NCBI RefSeq assembly: GCF_014873495.1
Contig: NZ_JADBGF010000001.1
Span: 4,092,001-4,156,000, forward strand
Source of the DNA: Streptomyces stelliscabiei
GTDB taxonomy: Bacteria; Actinomycetota; Actinomycetes; Streptomycetales; Streptomycetaceae
Length of the DNA stretch: 64,000 nt
Direction: 5' to 3'
The notes beneath the pieces were generated by a model. That model saw only the letters and a list, made by a program, of their open reading frames with translations, was not told the origin of the DNA and did no database searches. A program made the translations under genes and the position numbers. Shown here piece after piece: positions 1-7,301 of this stretch. Numbering within the stretch: position 1 is the stretch's first letter; each line of letters starts with the position of its first letter.

Positions 1-965
1 ACCTGGACGCCCGCGAGGCGCGCCAGATCCGCCGGGTGAAGATCCTCGGCTGCGGCACCTCGTACCACGCGGGCATGATCGGCGCCCAGATGATCGAGGA
101 GCTGGCGCGCATCCCCGCGGACGCCGAGCCGGCGTCGGAGTTCCGCTACCGCAACGCGGTCGTCGACCCCGACACCCTCTACATCGCCGTCTCCCAGTCC
201 GGCGAGACGTACGACGTGCTGGCGGCCGTCCAGGAGCTGAAGCGCAAGGGCGCGCGGGTCCTCGGTGTGGTGAACGTCGTCGGTTCGGCGATCGCCCGCG
301 AGGCGGACGGCGGCATCTACGTGCACGCCGGCCCCGAGGTCTGCGTGGTCTCCACCAAGTGCTTCACCAACACCACCGTCGCCTTCGCCCTGCTGGCGCT
401 GCACCTGGGCCGCACCCGCGACCTCTCCGTCCGCGACGGCAAGCGGATCATCGCGGGCCTGCGCAAGCTCCCCGCCCAGATCGCCGAGATGCTGGAGCAG
501 GAGGAGGAGATCAAGAAGCTGGCCGCGAGCTACGCCGAGGCCCGTTCGATGCTCTTCATCGGCCGCGTCCGGGGCTACCCGGTGGCCCGTGAGGCCTCCC
601 TGAAGCTCAAGGAGGTCTCGTACATCCACGCCGAGGCCTACCCCGCCTCCGAGCTGAAGCACGGCCCCCTGGCCCTCATCGAGCCCGCCCTGCCCACGGT
701 CGCGATCGTCCCGAACGACGACCTGCTGGAGAAGAACCGCGCCGCCCTGGAGGAGATCAAGGCCCGCAGCGGCAAGATCCTCGCCGTCGCCCACCAGGAG
801 CAGGAGAAGGCCGACCAGACGATCGTCGTCCCGAAGAACGAGGACGAGCTGGACCCGATCCTCATGGGCATCCCCCTGCAACTCCTCGCCTACCACACGG
901 CGTTGGCCCTGGGCCGTGACATCGACAAGCCGCGCAACCTGGCGAAGTCGGTGACCGTGGAGTAG
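1..965 (+). CDS. glmS: glutamine--fructose-6-phosphate aminotransferase, C-terminal part (5' truncated)
   Basis: Reading frame is open from the window edge (codons in phase with position 3) to TAG at 963-965, so the gene begins upstream. The visible part holds the two SIS (sugar isomerase) domains: the first opens with ILGCGTSYHAG and has the SQSGET phosphate-binding loop; the second has SLKLKEVSYIHAE. It ends with the family signature KSVTVE, which carries residues of the isomerase/ammonia-channel site. The missing N-terminal domain would be the Ntn-type glutaminase. GlmS makes glucosamine-6-phosphate from fructose-6-phosphate and glutamine, the first step to UDP-GlcNAc for the wall. A perfect hairpin follows at 988-1026. 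Streptomyces often have two glmS copies and this locus corresponds, from memory, to the second one of S. coelicolor. Family assignment is certain; the copy designation is inference. Confidence 0.96.
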   Translation, partial: LDAREARQIRRVKILGCGTSYHAGMIGAQMIEELARIPADAEPASEFRYRNAVVDPDTLYIAVSQSGETYDVLAAVQELKRKGARVLGVVNVVGSAIAREADGGIYVHAGPEVCVVSTKCFTNTTVAFALLALHLGRTRDLSVRDGKRIIAGLRKLPAQIAEMLEQEEEIKKLAASYAEARSMLFIGRVRGYPVAREASLKLKEVSYIHAEAYPASELKHGPLALIEPALPTVAIVPNDDLLEKNRAALEEIKARSGKILAVAHQEQEKADQTIVVPKNEDELDPILMGIPLQLLAYHTALALGRDIDKPRNLAKSVTVE

Positions 966-987
966 GTCCCCCGCGCGACACACGACA

Positions 988-1026
988 ACGGACCCCCACG
1001 TGATGCCCCATCACGTGGGGGTCCGT
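988..1026. terminator. glmS terminator, 17-bp perfect hairpin
   Basis: Perfect inverted repeat: arms 988-1004 and 1010-1026, 5-base loop GCCCC. It starts 22 bases after the glmS stop. It has no long U-run, as usual in Streptomyces. It could work in both directions and also insulate the convergent stress-protein gene ending at 1218. Confidence 0.85.
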
Positions 1027-1217
1027 TCACGACGCGCCGGGGTCGCCCAACATCCCGACGCCGCTGCCAACTACCCGTGGCCGTCACGCCACTTTGTCAG
1101 GCATCACGCGGGTTATGCCCTTCACAAGGGCACAAACACCTCTACGCGCCAGTAGACTTACGCGCTTCGGGAAGCGGGCGGAAGGACGCCCGGATGAACG
1201 GAAGGGCGGACGGAACG

Positions 1218-1748
1218 TCACGGAATGACGATGACCGGCCGCTGCGCCCGCTTGGCGAGCCGCCCCGCGACGGATCCGAAGATCCGCCCGACGATCCCGT
1301 GCGTGGACCCGACGACGATCGCGTCGGCCTCGTACTCCCGCCCGACCTCCTCGAGTTCGTGGCAGATGTCGCCACCACGCTCGACGAGGATCCAGGGCAC
1401 CTCGGCGAGATAGTCGGCGCAGGCGAGTTCGAGGCCGAGGACCTCGGTCCGGTGATCGGGGACGTCCACGAACACGGGCGGCTCGCAGCCGGCCCACACG
1501 GTCGTGGGCAGCCGGTTGGCGACATGCACGATGATCAGGCCCGAGCCGGAGCGGCGGGCCATGCCGATGGCGTACGCGAGGGCGCGCTCACTGGACGTCG
1601 AACCGTCGAAGCCGACGACGACGCCGTGCTTGAAGGCGGGATCACAGGAGGGACGTGCCTCTTCCGCCGCAAGGGGTTCGGCCGCCGTGTGATCGGCGAC
1701 GGGCCGCCGCTCGCGGTCCGCGGATTCGAAGAATTCTTGACCGGCCAT
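1218..1748 (-). CDS. universal stress protein (UspA family)
   Basis: 176 aa, single Usp domain. After a ~40-residue N-terminal extension the fold starts with the strand VVVGFDGS (43-50), which contributes the nucleotide-contacting Asp. The C-terminal ATP-binding signature G-2X-G-9X-G-S/T appears as GSTHG (147-151) with the following GS near 158. An ATP-binding Usp is therefore expected. These proteins act in the cytosol under starvation, hypoxia or redox stress; the partner is unknown. The gene stands alone, convergent to glmS, with a 365-base spacer to the divergent gene at 2114. Family is secure, physiological role is not. Confidence 0.93.
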   Translation of the reverse strand: MAGQEFFESADRERRPVADHTAAEPLAAEEARPSCDPAFKHGVVVGFDGSTSSERALAYAIGMARRSGSGLIIVHVANRLPTTVWAGCEPPVFVDVPDHRTEVLGLELACADYLAEVPWILVERGGDICHELEEVGREYEADAIVVGSTHGIVGRIFGSVAGRLAKRAQRPVIVIP

Positions 1749-2113
1749 GGGTGTCTCGGCGTTCGGATCCTCGTGTGGGACGACGTGGATGGGATGTCAG
1801 TGTGCGGCGGAGCGGTGTCCGGGAATCATCTTCCCCACCCCATACCCCCAAGGGTACGACCGCACGCCTCCTCCGCCCAGATCCCGCACCGGCTGCGCGG
1901 GGTTCCAGGGAGCATGCACGAGCACCACCCCGTAACGCAATGGTTGCTGCCACGTACAGCCGGTTCACCCGGTCCGCCGGGTCTCGGTGCCCGGCGCGGG
2001 TGAGTGAACCCGGGCCCCGCGGCAACCCGATCAAGCGGTACCAGTGACCGACAGGTCGAACACGCGTTGAACCCCGGTAAGCCGATCGCACGGGAGCCAG
2101 GAGGGAGCCCGCA
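1749..2113. other. divergent intergenic region, usp / membrane-protein gene
   Basis: 365 bases with no convincing gene. It must hold the promoters of the stress-protein gene (minus) and the gene at 2114 (plus). One short inverted repeat stands out at 1843-1856: TACCC, 4-base spacer, GGGTA. It is about 95 bases upstream of the usp start and resembles TACCC/GGGTA-type copper-repressor (CsoR) half-sites, but it is short and may be chance. An AGGAGG ribosome site for the next gene lies at 2099-2104. Confidence 0.5.
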
Positions 2114-2617
2114 GTGTCCGCGCACCGCACCGCGCCCCAGTCCGCCCCTGAGACCGACACCGGCGAGATCCCCCCGCAGCCGCCGCGCGCCCCCGAACGC
2201 ACTCCCGAACGCGCCCCCCAGCCCGCACCGCATCTCGCCGACCCCGCCACGGACGTGGTTCGCTGGGCGGCGTTCAGCTGCGTCCTCGTGCCCATCGTCC
2301 TCGTCTGGTACGGCACCTCCCTCGCCGGCGCGACGGGCGCGGCCCTGGGCCTGGCCGCGGTCACCGGCGTCTGCCGCGTCCTTCTGCGCCAGTCCGAACG
2401 CGGCGCGGCCCGCGCGGCCCACGCCACCACGGCCCGCCCGCCGGCGCCTCGCGCAACGCCCGCCCATGCGACGTCCGCCCGCACGACACCCGCCCATGCG
2501 ATGCCCGCCCGTTCGATGGCCGAAGATCGCGCCCCGCAGCGCGGCCGGCACGGACGCCCCGCTTCCGGGGCGCACAGGGGCGGACGGAATCCGGGTCCGA
2601 GTACGCCGGTCGACTGA
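2114..2617 (+). CDS. small membrane protein of unknown function, Pro/Ala-rich tails
   Basis: 167 aa starting at GTG 2114, nine bases after AGGAGG (2099-2104). The N-terminal 45 residues are Pro/Arg-rich and presumably disordered. Two hydrophobic helices follow, roughly residues 49-68 and 70-86, joined by a very short turn, so both ends should be on the same side of the membrane. The C-terminal 80 residues are basic and Ala/Pro/Arg-rich with an imperfect internal repeat (PAHATSART then PAHAMPARS). No catalytic motif is visible. It sits directly upstream of the adpA control region, but 378 bases separate them, so co-transcription is not implied. Codon use is normal for the genome. Confidence 0.7.
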   Translation: MSAHRTAPQSAPETDTGEIPPQPPRAPERTPERAPQPAPHLADPATDVVRWAAFSCVLVPIVLVWYGTSLAGATGAALGLAAVTGVCRVLLRQSERGAARAAHATTARPPAPRATPAHATSARTTPAHAMPARSMAEDRAPQRGRHGRPASGAHRGGRNPGPSTPVD

Positions 2618-2995
2618 CCGGTTTCCGCGCACACTCCCGTATCTTTTCAGCCAACTTCGGTTACCTGCGTGTTCCTTGGTCGAACACCCCCCCACCCCCC
2701 GTTCGACCTGCGCCGAAAGGGGTCCGGGGGCCTCGCGCACCCTACGTGGACCGGCCACGGGGACGAGGCGTACTTCCCTGCACGGCCCACGAGTGCAACG
2801 CTTCGTGATCGAATGCTTTACGCCAAGTTGCCATGTCGACAATGTGCCGGTTGGCGATCTGGTCACGTCGGCACCACGGGACACAGTAGATTCGATCATG
2901 ACTGTCTTACGGCGGGGGACTCGTGCAGGACCAAGGGGAAACGTGCAGGAGCGACACAACCGAGGAGCCGCGACCACCGAGGGGGGCTTAGCAGT
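2618..2995. promoter_or_regulatory. adpA upstream region
   Basis: 378 bases with no gene, rich in short A/T patches unusual for this genome (around 2640-2665, 2810-2835, 2885-2900). A TAGATT hexamer at 2887-2892 is a possible -10, without a clear -35. Long upstream control regions are known for adpA, which in studied Streptomyces is controlled by the gamma-butyrolactone receptor, BldD and AdpA itself. I could not find a site matching the AdpA consensus TGGCSNGWWY by eye. Confidence 0.5.
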
Positions 2996-4219
2996 ATGAG
3001 CCACGACTCCACCGCCGCGCCGGAAGCCGCGGCCCGGAAACTGTCCGGGCGACGCCGCAAGGAGATCGTCGCGGTGCTGCTGTTCAGCGGCGGCCCCATC
3101 TTCGAGAGTTCCATACCACTGTCGGTGTTCGGGATCGACCGCCAGGACGCCGGCGTACCGCGCTATCGGCTGCTGGTCTGTGCGGGCGAGGAAGGCCCGC
3201 TGCGGACCACGGGGGGCCTGGAACTCACCGCACCGAACGGCCTTGAGGCGATCTCGCGTGCGGGCACGGTGGTCGTGCCCGCATGGCGTTCGATCACCTC
3301 ACCGCCGCCGGAGGAAGCGCTCGACGCACTGCGCCGAGCGCACGAAGAGGGAGCCCGCATCGTCGGGCTGTGCACCGGCGCATTCGTGCTGGCCGCCGCC
3401 GGCCTGCTGGACGGCAGGCCCGCGACGACGCACTGGATGTACGCGCCGACGCTGGCCAAGCGCTATCCGTCCGTCCACGTCGACCCACGAGAACTCTTCG
3501 TGGACGACGGTGACGTACTGACATCGGCCGGCACCGCGGCCGGAATCGATCTCTGTCTGCACATCGTGCGGACCGACCACGGGAACGAGGCGGCAGGCGC
3601 GCTGGCCCGCCGGCTCGTCGTCCCGCCCCGTCGATCGGGCGGCCAGGAGCGCTACCTCGACCGGTCTTTACCGGAGGAGATCGGCGCCGACCCACTGGCC
3701 GAGGTCGTCGCCTGGGCGCTGGAGCACCTCCACGAGCAGTTCGACGTGGAGACGCTCGCGGCGCGGGCGTACATGAGCCGTCGTACGTTCGACCGCCGGT
3801 TCCGCTCGCTCACCGGGAGCGCTCCCCTGCAGTGGCTGATCACTCAGCGCGTACTGCAGGCGCAGCGTCTGCTGGAGACGTCGGACTACTCGGTGGACGA
3901 GGTCGCGGGCCGGTGCGGCTTCCGTTCGCCGGTGGCGCTGCGCGGGCACTTCCGGCGGCAGCTGGGTTCGTCCCCGGCGGCGTACCGGGCGGCCTACCGC
4001 GCCCGTCGCCCCCAGGGCGAGAAGCACAGCGACCACCATGACGGTCCGCACGGCGTGCCGGGGCCCTCGGTGTCGCCGGAGCACGCTCCGGTGCCGCTCC
4101 AGGCACGGCGCACGGCCGCGGCGAGCGCCCTGGCACCGTCGGCGTCGCTGTCCACGGAGGGCGCCAAGCCGGAGCTGTACGCGACGGGCCGCCTGCCGGG
4201 CCAGCGCAGCGCCCCGTAG
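2996..4219 (+). CDS. adpA: AdpA, pleiotropic AraC-family developmental regulator, with one TTA codon
   Basis: 407 aa from ATG 2996, preceded by GAGGGGGG at 2979-2986; the reading frame stays open upstream but that part is not AdpA-like. Residues ~20-195 form a DJ-1/PfpI (GATase-1-like) domain with the nucleophile-elbow sequence GLCTGAF (124-130); in this family it mediates dimerisation. Residues ~233-335 are the AraC DNA-binding domain with two HTH motifs. The ~70-residue C-terminal tail is disordered and variable. Codon 225 (3668-3670) is TTA, between the two domains, the classical position that makes AdpA translation depend on the bldA leucyl-tRNA. AdpA controls several hundred genes for aerial growth and antibiotics in studied species. 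The downstream neighbour is orn, as in other Streptomyces. Confidence 0.98.
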   Translation: MSHDSTAAPEAAARKLSGRRRKEIVAVLLFSGGPIFESSIPLSVFGIDRQDAGVPRYRLLVCAGEEGPLRTTGGLELTAPNGLEAISRAGTVVVPAWRSITSPPPEEALDALRRAHEEGARIVGLCTGAFVLAAAGLLDGRPATTHWMYAPTLAKRYPSVHVDPRELFVDDGDVLTSAGTAAGIDLCLHIVRTDHGNEAAGALARRLVVPPRRSGGQERYLDRSLPEEIGADPLAEVVAWALEHLHEQFDVETLAARAYMSRRTFDRRFRSLTGSAPLQWLITQRVLQAQRLLETSDYSVDEVAGRCGFRSPVALRGHFRRQLGSSPAAYRAAYRARRPQGEKHSDHHDGPHGVPGPSVSPEHAPVPLQARRTAAASALAPSASLSTEGAKPELYATGRLPGQRSAP

Positions 4220-4310
4220 CACCGATCGGCCCGTACGGCCCGGTCCCGCACCTGATCACCCCGGTGCAGGACCGGGCCGTACGGCTGTCACGGGCCGTAA
4301 GGTGAGACAC

Positions 4311-4913
4311 ATGAACGATCGCATGGTGTGGATCGACTGCGAGATGACCGGCCTCTCGCTGTCCGACGACGCGCTCATCGAGGTGGCCGCCCTCGTCACC
4401 GACTCCGAGCTGAACGTGCTCGGCGACGGTGTCGACATCGTCATCCGCCCGCCGGACTCGGCGCTGGAGACGATGCCGGAGGTGGTGCGCGAGATGCACA
4501 CCGCGTCCGGCCTGCTCGACGCCCTGGCCGGCGGCACGACACTGGCCGACGCCGAGGCGCAGGTCCTGGCGTACGTGCGCGAGCACGTGAAGGAGCCGCG
4601 CAAGGCCCCCCTGTGCGGCAACACGGTGGGCACGGACCGCGGCTTCCTCCTGCGGGACATGCCGACGCTGGAGAGCCACCTCCACTACCGCATCGTGGAC
4701 GTCTCCTCGATCAAGGAGCTGGCCCGCCGCTGGTATCCGCGGGCGTACTTCAACAGCCCCGAGAAGAACGGCAACCACCGGGCCCTCGCCGACATCCGCG
4801 AGTCCATCGCCGAGCTGCGCTACTACCGCGAGGCGATCTTCGTCCCGCAGCCCGGCCCCGACTCGGACACGGCCCGCACGATCGCCGCGAAGCACGTCCT
4901 GCCCGCGCTGTAA
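4311..4913 (+). CDS. orn: oligoribonuclease
   Basis: 200 aa from ATG 4311, ribosome site AAGGTGAG at 4299-4306. A DEDDh 3'-5' exonuclease: motif I is WIDCEMTGL with catalytic D9 and E11, motif II contains the Asp in NTVGTDRGF, and motif III has His/Asp in NHRALADIRE. Length matches the ~180-200 aa family. Orn degrades two-nucleotide RNAs to mononucleotides, the last step of RNA turnover, and in many bacteria it also hydrolyses pGpG, the product of c-di-GMP breakdown. That links it functionally to the GGDEF/EAL protein encoded at 37560. It lies 91 bases after adpA, the arrangement known as adpA-ornA. A GC-rich hairpin-forming stretch follows its stop. Confidence 0.97.
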   Translation: MNDRMVWIDCEMTGLSLSDDALIEVAALVTDSELNVLGDGVDIVIRPPDSALETMPEVVREMHTASGLLDALAGGTTLADAEAQVLAYVREHVKEPRKAPLCGNTVGTDRGFLLRDMPTLESHLHYRIVDVSSIKELARRWYPRAYFNSPEKNGNHRALADIRESIAELRYYREAIFVPQPGPDSDTARTIAAKHVLPAL

Positions 4914-5041
4914 CCCCGTCCACCGGGCCCCTCCGGGCCCCCGAACGCCCCCCACCGAAACGTGTGCGCGGGCACCCCTTCGGACCCTGTACACTTTTTC
5001 TCGGCCGGTCGGTGAAACCTTCGGATGAACCGCCGGTCATG

Positions 5042-5114
5042 GTGGGTGTAGCTCAGCTGGTAGAGCACCTGGTTGTGGTCCAGGATGCCGCGGGTTCGAG
5101 TCCCGTCACTCACC
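5042..5114 (+). tRNA. tRNA-His (anticodon GTG)
   Basis: Cloverleaf: acceptor arm GTGGGTG (5042-5048) pairs with CACTCAC (5107-5113) with one G-U; the D-arm starts AGCTCAGCTGGTAGAGC; the anticodon loop is TTGTGGT (GTG, His); T-arm GCGGGTTCGAGTCCCGT. A G at 5041 opposite C at 5114 supplies the G-1:C73 pair typical of tRNA-His. CCA is not encoded. A strong terminator follows. Confidence 0.97.
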
Positions 5115-5122
5115 CTGAAGTA

Positions 5123-5154
5123 CGAGCCCCGACCTGGGAACAGGTCGGGGCTCG
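5123..5154. terminator. terminator of tRNA-His
   Basis: Perfect 14-bp inverted repeat, arms 5123-5136 and 5141-5154, tetraloop GGAA, followed by TTCGTG. It begins nine bases after the tRNA and can also serve the convergent gene ending at 5263. Confidence 0.88.
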
Positions 5155-5262
5155 TTCGTGTGCCCCCCGAAGGACACTCAGCAGTCGTCGTAGCGCCGGA
5201 CACCGGCCTCGCGCGTCCACCGCGGCCGGAGGGCATCCTGACACGGCCGGGGCGGGGGGACT

Positions 5263-6114
5263 TCAGGCCCCCGTGGCCCTCAGCCAGGCGTCCGCGAACT
5301 CCCGTACGGCCGCGAACCGTTCGCGGGGATCCGGGTGCGTGGCCCGCTCCAGCACGCCCAGCTGGGCCGCCGAGCCCCGCCAGGCGCGCTCCTCGTCCTC
5401 CGCGTCCAGCAGAAGCCGGGCCATACGGCCCAGCGCGTGCACGGTGGTGCGGATGTCGATCGTCGCACCGCGCTCGAACTCCTCCGGGGCCATGAACCGG
5501 GTCGACCCCGGCAGCCGGTCGGCGTCCAGCACGAAGGGGCCGGGCCGGTACTCGTCGAGGTCGATCAGCCGCATCTCCCCGGCCCCGAAGTCGTACAGCA
5601 GGGCCCCGTCGTAGAGATCGACGGCGACGTAGCCGGCGTCCTCGACGGCGAGGTGGGCGTCGAGGACGCGGGCGAAGGCCGCCTCGATCCGGTCGACGGG
5701 CAGGGAACGGAAGCGTGTCATCGGGCTGCCGGGGCTCGTACGGTCCCCGCTGCCGCGCTCGGCGGGGTCGTACAGCACCTCGCCGTCCAGCCACGGCATG
5801 ACCACGGCCGTCCCGTCCCGCAGGGCGATCCGGTGCACCTGCGGGACGATCGCCGGGTGCCGCACGGCCCGGTGGAAGTCCCAGGCCCGCTCCAGCGACC
5901 GCCGGCCCACGGCGGAGAACGCCGTCTTCACGAACCACCGCTCACCGCGGTCCGGCAGCCGCACGCCGTAGGCCCTGCACCCCGAGTCCTGTCTCCCGAA
6001 CACCCGGAAGACGTCGCCGATCCGGGCGAGACACTCCGTTGCCGGGCCGTCGATCCGTTCCAGGCCCAACAGCGGGTGGCTGCCCGCGCTTTGCCCTCCA
6101 CCAAGGTTCTCCAT
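5263..6114 (-). CDS. atypical protein-kinase-like protein
   Basis: 283 aa with the layout of a Ser/Thr kinase but divergent motifs. The glycine-rich loop is not recognisable. The likely ATP-anchoring lysine is K63 (FVKTAF). The catalytic loop, normally HRDLKPxN, reads AVDLYDGALL: the Asp (D166) is kept while His and the Asn position are replaced. The DFG position reads IDLDEY (D185), and the APE motif is present as APEE at 209-212, after GSTRFM. No extracellular sensor or membrane segment is present, so it is cytosolic. The metal-binding aspartates survive, so weak activity is possible; a pseudokinase is equally possible. It is a single gene, convergent to tRNA-His. Substrate unknown. Confidence 0.75.
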   Translation of the reverse strand: MENLGGGQSAGSHPLLGLERIDGPATECLARIGDVFRVFGRQDSGCRAYGVRLPDRGERWFVKTAFSAVGRRSLERAWDFHRAVRHPAIVPQVHRIALRDGTAVVMPWLDGEVLYDPAERGSGDRTSPGSPMTRFRSLPVDRIEAAFARVLDAHLAVEDAGYVAVDLYDGALLYDFGAGEMRLIDLDEYRPGPFVLDADRLPGSTRFMAPEEFERGATIDIRTTVHALGRMARLLLDAEDEERAWRGSAAQLGVLERATHPDPRERFAAVREFADAWLRATGA

Positions 6115-6191
6115 GGAGGCCAGGCTGCCAGCAGCACGCCCCCGCCACAGCGGGGTGTGCCGCCACAGGCGCCCGGACGTCAGGCCCGCCG

Positions 6192-6446
6192 CTACAGCCT
6201 CTCGCCTCTCGACCGCGCGTTGCTCCTGGCGACGCCCTCACTCAGCGCTGCGGACCGGGTCACCGACATGAGCCGTTCCGGTCGGGCGTCCCACTCCCGC
6301 CCGCCTCCGACCGGACGCAGTTGCGCGTACGGGCCGACGAATCCCATCCCCTTGCCGATCCGTCCGGTTCCCTCGTCCCGCACGGTGTCGCCGACGCCCA
6401 CCAGCGGCGTCCCGGGGTGGTGGGGAGGTTCGCGGGCGCCCCTCAT
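6192..6446 (-). CDS. small conserved Streptomyces protein, coupled to the upstream tiny ORF
   Basis: 84 aa from ATG 6446, whose first bases overlap the TGA of the upstream small gene (ATGA at 6443-6446), so translation is probably coupled. The centre reads DEGTGRIGKGMGFVGPYAQLR then GGGREWDA, a short beta-rich pattern. I recall it from many small Streptomyces proteins encoded beside GntR or XRE regulators; the function is not known to me. It has no cysteine cluster, signal peptide or membrane segment. The pair is transcribed away from the GntR gene at 6916, suggesting repression by it. The reading frame extends upstream as a longer open frame, but the coupling and the conserved core favour this start. 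Confidence 0.68.
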   Translation of the reverse strand: MRGAREPPHHPGTPLVGVGDTVRDEGTGRIGKGMGFVGPYAQLRPVGGGREWDARPERLMSVTRSAALSEGVARSNARSRGERL

Positions 6447-6577
6447 GCCACCGCCTCCGCGCCGATGACGTGCGCATCGAGGTCGATACCGAAGTCCGCC
6501 GCGAGCACCAGCGCGAGCCTGCGCCGAGACTGCCGGTGCTGCTCCCGCTCGGCCTCGACCACGTACGGCCGGACCAT
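6443..6577 (-). CDS. tiny basic protein, first gene of the GntR-divergent pair
   Basis: 44 aa from ATG 6577: begins MVRPYVVEAEREQHRQSRRR and ends with a hydrophobic/acidic segment IDLDAHVIGAEAVA. The strongly charged first half looks helical. A longer version from a TTG at 6634 (63 aa) is possible; neither start has a clear ribosome site. The stop overlaps the start of the next gene by four bases. I recall short proteins with VRPYVV-type starts in the same setting in other Streptomyces, which is why I accept so short a gene. Function unknown. Confidence 0.6.
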   Translation of the reverse strand: MVRPYVVEAEREQHRQSRRRLALVLAADFGIDLDAHVIGAEAVA

Positions 6578-6915
6578 GACGGCGGCCCCGCCGTCGAGCG
6601 GGTCGTGGAGGCCGTAAGGGGATCGCTGGGACAAGGGTCGTGGCGGAGCCGCAGCCGCCGTGCAGGGACGGGAGATCGGCGGTGATACGGCGGGGAGGGC
6701 GGCCCGGCGCCTCCCGGTGCCGGGGACGAGTACGCCCAGGGCCCATCGCAGGAACGCGTGGATAATGCTCGCTGTCGTCGGCTCCTTCGAAGCTGGTGGC
6801 CACGCCCCCGGACGTTCGCCGCGTCGCGGGGGTCGTTTCGTGTCACACCCGACGTTGGCGCAACCTGGTCATGCCCTGCCCTGCCATGGCATGACACAGA
6901 AGAACACTGTTTTGC
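6578..6915. other. divergent spacer between the small-gene pair and gntR
   Basis: About 340 bases without a supported gene; both promoters should lie here. The region 6868-6895 carries an inverted repeat (separate entry). Open frames run through the spacer on the minus strand but lack family features. Confidence 0.5.
6868..6895. promoter_or_regulatory. candidate operator for the GntR-like regulator
   Basis: Perfect inverted repeat GTCATGCC (6868-6875) / GGCATGAC (6888-6895) with a 12-base spacer that itself contains the palindrome TGCCATGGCA. It ends 20 bases upstream of the gntR start, a natural place for autoregulation and for control of the divergent pair. Binding is inference only. Confidence 0.45.
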
Positions 6916-7233
6916 ATGGGCACATACGGTCTAGCCATGGTGGACATCCCAAAGGGTTACGGCCCGGACTCCGAGCTGGACCCGGAAGCGGCCGACCCGC
7001 TGTACCTTCAGCTCGCGGCAGTGCTCATCGCCCGGATCGGCAACGGCACCTACGCACTGGGCCGCGCGGTGCCCGGCGTCGACCGGCTGACGCAGGAGTT
7101 CGGGATCGCCCGCGGAACGGCCCGCAAGACCTTGGTGCTGCTGGCCGAGATGGGTTACGTGCGGACGGTCGTCGGCAAGGGCTCGTTCGTCATCGAACGC
7201 GCCGCCGCCGAGCCTGCCGACGACGCCGGTTGA
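6916..7233 (+). CDS. minimal GntR-family regulator (DNA-binding domain only)
   Basis: 105 aa. Residues ~28-95 are a winged-helix GntR domain: DPLYLQLAAVLIARI, then PGVDRLTQEFGIARGTARKTLVLL (recognition helix), then the wing GYVRTVVGKGSFV. The effector-binding domain that normally follows is absent; only ten residues remain after the wing. Such short GntR proteins accompany small-gene operons in Streptomyces. Start ATG 6916 gives a short leader; ATG 6937 (MVDIPKG) is an alternative, and neither has a strong ribosome site. It is divergent from the 6192-6577 pair and is probably its regulator. Ligand, if any, unknown. Confidence 0.82.
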   Translation: MGTYGLAMVDIPKGYGPDSELDPEAADPLYLQLAAVLIARIGNGTYALGRAVPGVDRLTQEFGIARGTARKTLVLLAEMGYVRTVVGKGSFVIERAAAEPADDAG

Positions 7234-7301
7234 CAACACATCGTCAGCAGCCCCGTCCGAGCGCCCAAGAGCCGGGTGCACCCCCGGCCCCGCACCCGCC
7301 C

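Noticed and set aside
1843..1856. CsoR-type copper operator near the stress-protein gene
   Set aside because: Only 5-bp arms with a 4-base spacer and no copper genes adjacent; listed only as a remark in the intergenic entry.
2669..2995. N-terminal extension of AdpA from the longer open frame
   Set aside because: The 109 extra residues are not AdpA-like, and a G-rich ribosome site precedes ATG 2996.
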